Below the pieces are notes generated by a model. That model saw only the letters and a list, made by a program, of their open reading frames with translations. It had not been told where the DNA came from and did no database searches. The translations under genes were made by a program, and so were the position numbers. From JAKPRU01 sp029568995 (GTDB taxonomy: Bacteria > Hinthialibacterota > Hinthialibacteria > Hinthialibacterales > JAKPRU01), in the NCBI GenBank assembly GCA_035430965.1, contig DAOMHQ010000034.1, positions 1 to 34,815 of the forward strand: DNA of 34,815 bases, read 5' to 3'. Below are positions 16,229 through 22,390 of the stretch, one piece after another (position 1 is the first letter of the stretch; each line of letters begins with the position of its first letter).

Positions 16229-16326
16229 TTAAAATGAAACAGGGACCGGTGTTGTAATGCGAGCGGTGGAAGCAGTAAACCGGTCCCTGTCCTGGAGGGG
16301 AAGGGGATTAAACCCTACTATGTGCT
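16229..16326. repeat. 98-base hairpin element, copy 2
   Basis: The second copy lies 296 bases from copy 1 in the same orientation. The stem ACAGGGACCGG/CCGGTCCCTGT is fully retained at 11 bp. It is also flanked by TGTCTTAT on both sides (16202-16209 and 16333-16340), which might be a target duplication or chance. Outside the 98 bases the two copies share no clear similarity, which argues against a simple larger tandem duplication. Confidence 0.95.
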
Positions 16327-16346
16327 ATCTTCTGTCTTATTACTAC

Positions 16347-16361
16347 GCAATCAAGGTGCCA
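16347..16361 (-). promoter_or_regulatory. Sigma-54 (-24/-12) promoter
   Basis: The plus-strand GCAATCAAGGTGCCA reads TGGCACCTTGATTGC on the minus strand: TGGCAC, 5 bases, TTGC, preceded by T, with the GG and GC doublets exactly 10 bases apart. This is the full core of the sigma-54 consensus. The start site would be near 16335, and transcription runs toward copy 2, copy 1 and the rhamnosidase gene. A sigma-54 activator is encoded immediately on the other side. Confidence 0.8.
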
Positions 16362-16590
16362 ATTCTCCAGTACACTGGCATCGGAAACCTGCCTTTGACA
16401 ATTTCTCCCCACGAAAAAAGATACTGTCTTCCCGTTAAATACCTGAATTTTCATAATATATCTCGCTGCACATTTGGCCGTTTTATGCCACATGAATCCT
16501 CGGAAGACAAAATATGTTGAATTTCAGCAAGGGAGCAAGGGTGCAATTCCTTGATATTGAGTGATCATACCCCAGACAAGGACGTTCTTT

Positions 16591-16625
16591 ACAGTGCAAT
16601 ATGCACAGTGGACAGTGCAATATGC
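16591..16625. promoter_or_regulatory. Direct repeat, candidate enhancer site for the sigma-54 activator
   Basis: ACAGTGCAATATGC occurs at 16591-16604 and again at 16612-16625, identical over 14 bases and offset by exactly 21 bases, two helical turns. It lies about 230-265 bases upstream of the sigma-54 promoter, a usual distance for an upstream activating sequence, and just past the stop codon of the activator gene. Confidence 0.5.
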
Positions 16626-16650
16626 CCTACTCAACCTCTGAATTTTGCCT

Positions 16651-19071
16651 TTAGCGAAAGAAATTTCCCAAACCGTGCTTCCGCATCCACCGCGCCAGGG
16701 TGTTCCGATGAACCCCGATCAGCAAAGCGGCGCGAGAGCGGTTCCAGCCGACTGAATCGAGAACCTCACGGAGACGGTGGGAATCCATAGGCTGCGGAGT
16801 CTCCACCGGCACGACTGCCCGAAGGGTGGACCCTCGAAAGAGCTCCTGGGGAAGGTTATCGAGGTGGATAATACCGTCGCGGCAAAGCACGACAGCATGT
16901 TCCAATGCATTCTCCAATTGTCGGACATTACCAGGCCAGTCGTGGTGCAGAAGCAGATCCATGACCTGGGGATCAACGGCTTTGACCGTTCTGCCGAATC
17001 GCTCTTCAAACCGGCGCATAAAATGGCGAATCAACGGCGGAATGTCCTCCCGTCGTTCACGAAGAGCCGGCAGCCGCAACGTAAATACGTTCAAACGATA
17101 ATAAAGGTCGTCCCGAAACAGACCTCGCGCTACCAGCTCCGACAGGTTCTTGTTCGTGGCGGCCACAACGCGCACGTCGATCTTAATGGTTCTTCCGGAC
17201 CCCACCCGTTCGATTTCCCGTTCCTGAAGAACCCGCAGCAACCGCAGCTGAATCCGTGGGGACATATCGCCAATCTCGTCGAGAAAAATCGTGCCGCCGT
17301 TGGCCATCTCGAACCGTCCCAGTTTTTGCTGCGTGGCCCCGGTGAACGCTCCCCGTACATGCCCGAACAGCTCCGTTTCAAGAAGCGTCTCGGGCAAGGC
17401 GGCACAATTCACCTTCACCAACGGTCCTCTCCGACGCGCACCGTGATAATGCAGGGCCTCCGCCACCAGCTCCTTGCCGGTTCCGCTCGGTCCCTGAATC
17501 AGCACTGTGGAGTCCGTGTCGGCCAGATGGCGAACCATATCGAAAATTCGGACCATCGCCTGGCTCTTCCCGATGATATTCTCAAATGAGAATCTGCCGG
17601 AGACCTCCTGTTCCAGCGCCCGAAGACGGCTGATATCGCGGACCACCAGGACAGCCCGCTCATCCGTCAGTCCTTTCAATGGCGTGACACCGATAATATA
17701 CGTCCAGGGACGATCCGCGGCGGTTCCGGTGATCTGGTAATCTCGAACGAATTCCCCGCTTCGGATGGAACTCTCCACAAGTTCCGAAATGGCCTCACGC
17801 CCGCCTCGACAGAGATCTTGTATCGACTTGCCCATCGCATGATCGGGTGTAATCCCCAGAAGGGAGCCGGCAGCACTGTTGATCGCCAAAACCTTCCCCC
17901 CGCCATCCACCGTGACGATTCCGTCATGCACGGAATTGCGAAGATGCTCTTCCAGCATCATCCGCTCTTCTTCCACGCGCTTCTGCTCGGTCACATCTCG
18001 GAGAATCGCCACCGCACGCGTTGCCTTCCCCTCCGCGGTCAGGATCGGATAGATCCGGATATGCAGACTCCGAGTTCCCAGATCGGGATACCTGTAACGA
18101 GTTTCAAATTCCACCGTCTCCCCTTGAAAACACCGATCCAGCTCCGGTTGGATCGAATTCCTGAACAGGTCCTTTCCCAAGACCTCATCAACTCGGTGAC
18201 CGATGATCTCTTCCCGTGTCATGTTGCGGTACCGCAAGAGGGTTTCGTTTACGAGACGGTATACGTAGTCTCGATCCACCACACAAATTAGGTCCTGGGA
18301 TCCTTCCACCGCTTTTCGATATTCCAGGAGGGTCGCCTCGATCTCCTTCTTCTCGGCAATCTCCGTTCGGAGGTTTTCATTGCTTCTAGCCAATTCGACC
18401 GTTCGCTGCGCGACGTGTTGTTCCATTTCAATCCGCGCTTCCAGGAGCTCCCGGTTCAACTGGGTCAGCGTATGCGTTCGTTCGGCAACCCGACGTTCCA
18501 GGTCCTCCTGGATTCTGCAAAGCGACCGTTCGGCACACTTCCGCTCCTCCAATTCCACCAGGAACCGTAAATGTCCCTCGATCAATTCCTTGAATTGCCG
18601 GATCAGGTTTTGATAAACCTGCGAATACTCGTGAACCTTGCTGTCAAGAAGACAGATCGTGCCGAAAAGATCCCCATTCGGCCATTCCAGAGGAATGCCG
18701 AAATAGGAAATCATCGGGGGGTCGGAGTCAATAGCCGAGCAGCAATCGGGATCTTGCCTCAGGTCGGGGATGACCAGCGGTCGACGACGCGCCATCGCCC
18801 TTTCACAGAGAAGCGTGCCATCTCGGTGGAATCTGGTGCCTTGCTGAAACGGATTCCCGTCCGTGTGGCTGGTGACAAACATTTCCAGGTCTTCCGGACG
18901 GACTCGAGTGATTCCGGCAGTAGGCACACCACAGACCTCGGCCAGAAGATCGACCGTCTTCTGCCACTTGGCAATCATATCCTCCGGGATTCCCGCGCTC
19001 GAACCGGACAAAGACAGGGAAGAAATCGGGCCGGAGATCTCGGTTCCTGGGCTGTTGTTTTCCTCAGACAT
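16651..19071 (-). CDS. Sigma-54-dependent activator with GAF, two PAS, AAA+ and Fis domains
   Basis: An 806-residue bacterial enhancer-binding protein. A GAF-like sensor spans about 32-170, a helical coiled segment about 170-250, PAS domains about 250-370 and 376-495, the AAA+ ATPase about 505-735, and a Fis-type helix-turn-helix lies at the C-terminus (RSRAALLIGVHRNTLARWMR). Walker A is GPSGTGKE (Lys533), GAFTGA at 574-579 contacts sigma-54, and Walker B is GTIFLDEIGD. All key motifs are intact, so it should remodel sigma-54 RNA polymerase in response to a cytoplasmic signal. No receiver domain or kinase is present. ATG 19071 was chosen because GGGGTGG precedes it and the upstream in-frame codons look noncoding. 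The adjacent sigma-54 promoter is its most likely target. Confidence 0.93.
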   Translation of the reverse strand: MSEENNSPGTEISGPISSLSLSGSSAGIPEDMIAKWQKTVDLLAEVCGVPTAGITRVRPEDLEMFVTSHTDGNPFQQGTRFHRDGTLLCERAMARRRPLVIPDLRQDPDCCSAIDSDPPMISYFGIPLEWPNGDLFGTICLLDSKVHEYSQVYQNLIRQFKELIEGHLRFLVELEERKCAERSLCRIQEDLERRVAERTHTLTQLNRELLEARIEMEQHVAQRTVELARSNENLRTEIAEKKEIEATLLEYRKAVEGSQDLICVVDRDYVYRLVNETLLRYRNMTREEIIGHRVDEVLGKDLFRNSIQPELDRCFQGETVEFETRYRYPDLGTRSLHIRIYPILTAEGKATRAVAILRDVTEQKRVEEERMMLEEHLRNSVHDGIVTVDGGGKVLAINSAAGSLLGITPDHAMGKSIQDLCRGGREAISELVESSIRSGEFVRDYQITGTAADRPWTYIIGVTPLKGLTDERAVLVVRDISRLRALEQEVSGRFSFENIIGKSQAMVRIFDMVRHLADTDSTVLIQGPSGTGKELVAEALHYHGARRRGPLVKVNCAALPETLLETELFGHVRGAFTGATQQKLGRFEMANGGTIFLDEIGDMSPRIQLRLLRVLQEREIERVGSGRTIKIDVRVVAATNKNLSELVARGLFRDDLYYRLNVFTLRLPALRERREDIPPLIRHFMRRFEERFGRTVKAVDPQVMDLLLHHDWPGNVRQLENALEHAVVLCRDGIIHLDNLPQELFRGSTLRAVVPVETPQPMDSHRLREVLDSVGWNRSRAALLIGVHRNTLARWMRKHGLGNFFR

Positions 19072-19120
19072 CGTCCACCCCATAAGACAGTCCACCGCCA
19101 GTCGAATGGTTCCGATATAT

Positions 19121-19139
19121 ACAGGTCCGGCGGACCTGT
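19121..19139. promoter_or_regulatory. Perfect palindrome, likely operator for the activator gene
   Basis: ACAGGTCC, GGC, GGACCTGT: an 8-bp perfect inverted repeat just downstream of the candidate promoter of the activator gene and about 50 bases before its start codon. It could be an operator or part of an RNA hairpin in the leader. No T tract follows it on the minus strand, so it is not a classic terminator for the upstream oxidoreductase gene. Confidence 0.5.
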
Positions 19140-19143
19140 CCGT

Positions 19144-19173
19144 ATTGTACCGCTTCCCAGGAGCACCGGGCAA
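19144..19173 (-). promoter_or_regulatory. Candidate sigma-70 promoter of the sigma-54 activator gene
   Basis: On the minus strand TTGCCC (19173-19168), an 18-base spacer, then TACAAT (19149-19144). Transcription would start near 19137, inside the palindrome at 19121-19139. Confidence 0.4.
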
Positions 19174-19219
19174 CGGATTTGAAGCACGAGTACCGAGGCT
19201 CCGCGACAGAACCAGCCAA

Positions 19220-20365
19220 TCAGGTTGTCGATCCCAAGTCCTCCCACTTCACAATCCGAGAATCCCATTTCCGGTTCGGACGGTCGTACATGGCCATTCC
19301 TCCCATGATCCCCATGAGTGTCCCGATCCGGGCGGTTTCCAAATCGGCCAGCGGTTTCTCGCCGTTCTTGATATGGCGCGCAAATCCTTCGATCTCCGTA
19401 GAGGTTCCCGCGTCCCAATCGGCAGCCCGTTCCGTGAGCTGTTGTGGCTCCCCCATGCCGGACCGGGGATAAACCATTGCCTCGGGCAGATCGACACCGC
19501 CTTTTTCGCAATAAACCCAGAGTTTCTCACCGGTAAATTTCTTGCAGCAATTCATCAAGTGTGTGTAGGAAAAGATGACATCGCCGGGGAATCGGAAGGT
19601 CACGGCGGAATGGTCCTCGGCACAATGCTCCGGCGGATTGGCAGGCGGTTCTGTGAGTGCCCCCATGGCTTCGCATTGAAGCGGTGGCTGTTGCATCACC
19701 CAGGCCATCGTATCCGCATGATGGCACGCCTGCGCCAGGAACCAGCACCCGGACAGGTCCATATCCAAGTACCTTCCTCCGACACCGCCTTCCCATTGCC
19801 ACATCCCCTGCAGGAACGTGACCTTTCCCAACTTGCCGTCATGAATATGCTGAATGCACTGCTGAAACGCAGGAACATAATGACGCTGGAATCCGATCTG
19901 ATAAATCGTTTTGATGCTCCGAGCGATGCGTGTGACCTGGTCGATCTTTTCCACGGTGATATCAATCGGCTTCTCGCAGAAACAATGTACGCCCACTTCC
20001 ATGACCGGAATGGCACATTTCGCATGGTTCGCCTCTTCCGTGGCCACAATGCAGGCGTCCAGTTTCTCTTTCTCCAGCATTTCGCGAAAATCGAGATACT
20101 TTTTCGGTGTCGGCTTGTATTGTTCGCAGATCTCCAAAGTCTGATCCATGCGATCTTCAACCAAGTCGCACACCGAGACCACCTGGAAATCCGGGACATG
20201 TGTTACGACCGTCGCAAGGCGACGTCCACGGCCACCCGTTCCGATGAATCCAAGAGAGATCTTGTCGTTCGCGCCCAGAATTCGCCGTGGCGTGCCCAGC
20301 GCAAGCGCTGCCGCCGAAGCGCCCTGAATAAACCGTCTGCGGGAAACCGATTGTTCGCTCATCAT
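19220..20365 (-). CDS. Tat-exported Gfo/Idh/MocA-family oxidoreductase
   Basis: A 381-residue NAD(P)-dependent sugar dehydrogenase-type enzyme. SVSRRRFIQGASAAALALG at residues 7-25 is a twin-arginine signal. The Rossmann fold begins with SLGFIGTGGRGR, and the family motif CEKPID (Lys of EKP is the catalytic/binding lysine) lies near residue 132. The second domain has the FLQGMWQWEGGVGGRYLDMD segment and the paired HH in ACHHADTM. Such exported members are typical of Planctomycetes, Verrucomicrobia and Hydrogenedentes and may oxidise sugars at C3, which would tie in with the DUF1080 protein downstream. A good GGAAGG ribosome site precedes the ATG. The activator gene follows after 148 bases on the same strand. 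Confidence 0.92.
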   Translation of the reverse strand: MMSEQSVSRRRFIQGASAAALALGTPRRILGANDKISLGFIGTGGRGRRLATVVTHVPDFQVVSVCDLVEDRMDQTLEICEQYKPTPKKYLDFREMLEKEKLDACIVATEEANHAKCAIPVMEVGVHCFCEKPIDITVEKIDQVTRIARSIKTIYQIGFQRHYVPAFQQCIQHIHDGKLGKVTFLQGMWQWEGGVGGRYLDMDLSGCWFLAQACHHADTMAWVMQQPPLQCEAMGALTEPPANPPEHCAEDHSAVTFRFPGDVIFSYTHLMNCCKKFTGEKLWVYCEKGGVDLPEAMVYPRSGMGEPQQLTERAADWDAGTSTEIEGFARHIKNGEKPLADLETARIGTLMGIMGGMAMYDRPNRKWDSRIVKWEDLGSTT

Positions 20366-20597
20366 GCCTTCCTTCCGATCGTTTCTCCATCGTGCACCGA
20401 TGGGATAAGGTCGCCTTACAGCTGGGGATGATCCATAGAACCCGTACCCATGTCAAGATGAAGCGGCGGGAGGAATCACACGCCCCTCTGCGAATCCTCA
20501 ACAATCCCGGCCTTTTATGAATGACCGGCAGCCTCTATGGTATAACCTCGATTGCACGCGGCAGGACTTCACGTTTCTGATGTGGAGACACTCATTG

Positions 20598-21167
20598 ATG
20601 AAAAGTACGACCCACTATACATTCCTCAGCGTCCTGGCTGTGTTGTTCTGGGGATCGGTCATCGCCGTTTCGCGCGATATTACCGAGCAGATCGGCATCT
20701 TTCGATCTCCCTGCTACATTTACTGGACTGCCGGATTGCTCAGCGCATGTTATTTTGCCCTGTCCCCCCGCGCGAGACAGGAACTCACCCACTTCTCTTC
20801 ACGCTACTTGCTGGCCTGCGGAGCCTGTTTTGTCGCCTATACTCTTTTTCTGTACCTCGCCCTTGGATGGATCCGACATCGTGAGCTCACGTTCGTCATT
20901 TCCATCTGTAATTATCTCTGGCCGGTGCTGACCGTTGTCCTGTCATTTGTCATTCTGCGCCATCGGTGCACGTCCTGGCTGTTCCTGAGTCTGGGGATGA
21001 TCGGCTACTGCGTNNNNNNNNNNNNNNNNNNNNNNNNNNNNNNNNNNNNNNNNNNNNNNNNNNNNNNNNNNNNNNNNNNNNNNNNNNNNNNNNNNNNNNN
21101 NNNNNNNNNNNNNGCCGTTCTGTGCCGGAAAGCGGTTCGGGAAACTCCGGATAAAGTTGCACCTTGA
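20598..21167 (+). CDS. DMT-superfamily transporter, interrupted by an assembly gap
   Basis: The visible first 138 residues carry four to five membrane helices of an EamA-type transporter (FLSVLAVLFWGSVIAVSR, CFVAYTLFLYLALGWI, FVISICNYLWPVLTVVLSFV). Then 100 N interrupt the gene and the frame resumes with AVLCRKAVRE before a stop at 21165-21167. Family members have about 300 residues, so the true missing piece should be about 450 bases, larger than the nominal 100; it is also possible that the tail belongs to something else. The start was placed at ATG 20598 with GGAG 10 bases upstream; the longer frame from 20517 starts in hydrophilic, unlikely sequence. The substrate is unknown. Confidence 0.7.
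   Translation: MKSTTHYTFLSVLAVLFWGSVIAVSRDITEQIGIFRSPCYIYWTAGLLSACYFALSPRARQELTHFSSRYLLACGACFVAYTLFLYLALGWIRHRELTFVISICNYLWPVLTVVLSFVILRHRCTSWLFLSLGMIGYCXXXXXXXXXXXXXXXXXXXXXXXXXXXXXXXXXXAVLCRKAVRETPDKVAP
21014..21113. other. Assembly gap, 100 N
   Basis: Exactly 100 undetermined bases, a placeholder length used in scaffolding. It falls in the transporter gene, and its real size is unknown. Confidence 0.99.
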
Positions 21168-21328
21168 GAGATACGCGCCTTTGCTCAGTCAAGACGGGTC
21201 GCAAGAGAACGCCAACGCATCAGGGCTGGTGTGATTTCCCAGGAAATTCTCAGGCGGTTTTACACATTCTTGCTCCACGAAACGCTTTATAAGACAGCGC
21301 AGTTGCACAGCCCGGAAAGGAGCTTCCC

Positions 21329-21859
21329 TTGAGTAAGGCAGAGGAGGTTTATTCCGCCCTGATTGGGCCGATTGAACGGAAAATGATGCGTACCGTCACC
21401 CGAATTCTCCAGGACCCCGACGACGCCGCCGACGCTTTTCAGGAAGCGCTGGCCTATATCTGGAAGAACCTGAAACAAATCCATCGCCATGCCAATCCGC
21501 AGGCGTACATTCTGCGCATCTGCGCAAGCGCCGCCCTGGATCTTCTGCGAAAGCGAATGCGCATCGAGAAGCGTGAGCGTCCGATCGATGACAGCCCGTT
21601 ACATGGAACGGAGGTCCTTGTCTCAACCAAGATTCACGAGCGAGAGACAGTCCGCGCTATACAAGGTCGGATTGCAGACTTGCCGAAGCAGCAGGCCGAG
21701 GCGGTTCTTCTGCGCGCGTTCGAAGAACAGTCGTTCGAATCCATCGGACGCGCGCTGGGATGCTCGGAGGCTACCGCGCGGTCTCATGTCTCGAAGGGAC
21801 TCGCCCGCCTTCGCACCCTCTTATCGGCTCCGGAGTGGGGAAAGGAGATCAACCAATGA
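21329..21859 (+). CDS. ECF-type RNA polymerase sigma factor
   Basis: A 176-residue sigma-70-family factor with only regions 2 and 4. Region 2 is at about 20-85 (DPDDAADAFQEALAYIWKNL, then AYILRICASAALDLLRKR). Region 4 is at about 110-165, with the helix-turn-helix SFESIGRALGCSEATARSHV and KGLARLR, which recognises the -35 element. It starts at TTG 21329, with AAAGGAG 7 bases upstream. The stop overlaps the next start by ATGA, so sigma and partner are coupled, as expected for a sigma/anti-sigma pair. Its target promoters cannot be read from the window. Confidence 0.92.
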   Translation: MSKAEEVYSALIGPIERKMMRTVTRILQDPDDAADAFQEALAYIWKNLKQIHRHANPQAYILRICASAALDLLRKRMRIEKRERPIDDSPLHGTEVLVSTKIHERETVRAIQGRIADLPKQQAEAVLLRAFEEQSFESIGRALGCSEATARSHVSKGLARLRTLLSAPEWGKEINQ

Positions 21860-22290
21860 CCAATTCTCATAATGACGATGAAAAGATTCTGGATCTATTG
21901 AAAGATCGCATGAAGGATGATCCCCCAGCAGACCTGATCTCCCGCATGGAGGATCGGCTTTCGGACTTTCGCGGGAAATTGCCGGAACACCCGTATATTC
22001 GATCCCTGGAACACGGCGATGCGGGCTTTCTCTCTTTCCTCCGATCGCCGTACCGGCTTCGATGGGCGAGCGCTGTGGGAATCGTCCTTCTTGCGGCGAT
22101 CTCTTTATGGATGGGAGGGCCGAATCAGGCAACCTGGGCGGAGGTAGCCGAACGGTTTCGCTCCATTCCCTTCTTCAGCGCGACCGTCTATTTCAAAGAA
22201 GACGCATTGTCGGAGCCGATTCAATTCGAACTGTGGATGGGGCGTGGTGGTAAAGCCCGTATGCGATATGGCAAGCAAGTCCTGTTTGCA
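21856..22290 (+). CDS. Membrane-anchored anti-sigma-like protein (3' end in gap)
   Basis: The first 145 residues are visible before 100 N. About 75 cytoplasmic residues rich in Asp, Glu and Arg (DDEKILDLLKDRMKDD) would bind the sigma factor, then a single membrane helix (ASAVGIVLLAAISLWMGG), then an extracytoplasmic part starting ATWAEVAERFRSIPFF that resembles a LolA/outer-membrane-lipoprotein-sorting type beta domain. It overlaps the sigma factor stop by 4 bases. No zinc-binding anti-sigma motif is visible. It may continue as the protein encoded after the gap. Confidence 0.7.
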
Positions 22291-22390
22291 NNNNNNNNNN
22301 NNNNNNNNNNNNNNNNNNNNNNNNNNNNNNNNNNNNNNNNNNNNNNNNNNNNNNNNNNNNNNNNNNNNNNNNNNNNNNNNNNNNNNNNNN
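22291..22390. other. Assembly gap, 100 N
   Basis: A second 100-base placeholder only 1.2 kb from the first. The reading frame cannot be carried across it, so it is unclear whether one or two genes flank it. Confidence 0.99.

Larger units (their letters stand above)
16146..16335 (-). ncRNA. Candidate sigma-54-dependent small RNA containing copy 2
   Basis: The sigma-54 promoter predicts a 5' end near 16335, and copy 2 (16326-16229) begins about 10 bases later. An RNA ending at the T9 tract would be about 190 bases long; one ending at the 11-bp stem and following TTTCATTTTAA would be about 100. Order in the RNA: small stem, CTTCCCCTCC pyrimidine stretch, 11-bp stem-loop, U-rich stretch. This resembles the layout of trans-acting small RNAs, but no homologue is known to me. 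Confidence 0.35.
15738..16650. other. 913-base intergenic region with promoters and duplicated hairpin element
   Basis: No protein gene is supported here. The plus-strand open frames start inside the repeats, are unlike anything I know, and differ completely after the repeat. From left to right it holds a weak extended -10 promoter for the rhamnosidase gene, copy 1 of the 98-base element, a minus-strand sigma-70 promoter, a T9 tract, copy 2 of the element, a minus-strand sigma-54 promoter, AT-rich sequence, and a 14-base direct repeat. Base composition is lower in GC than the flanking genes. Confidence 0.85.

Noticed and set aside
14973..16232. Plus-strand 419-codon frame
   Set aside because: Mostly antisense to the rhamnosidase 5' half, then runs through the noncoding repeats; no family resemblance.
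15933..16326. CRISPR array
   Set aside because: Only two repeats, 98 bases long with a 198-base interval, and no cas genes nearby.
15933..16326. Integron attC sites flanking a cassette
   Set aside because: No GTTRRRY/RYYYAAC core sites in the right places, no integrase, and the 198-base interval encodes nothing recognisable.
16425..16509. Inverted repeat TGTCTTCC/GGAAGACA
   Set aside because: Eight bases with a 69-base loop; could easily occur by chance in a region this size.
16257..16520. Plus-strand 87-codon frame starting in copy 2 (and a similar one from 15961 in copy 1)
   Set aside because: Both begin inside the repeat at the same ATG and read alike only within it; no ribosome site, and sequence beyond the repeat is unrelated. 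The open frame is a by-product of the repeat.
18863..20431. Plus-strand 522-codon frame
   Set aside because: Antisense to the sigma-54 activator and oxidoreductase genes, both of which have clear family motifs.
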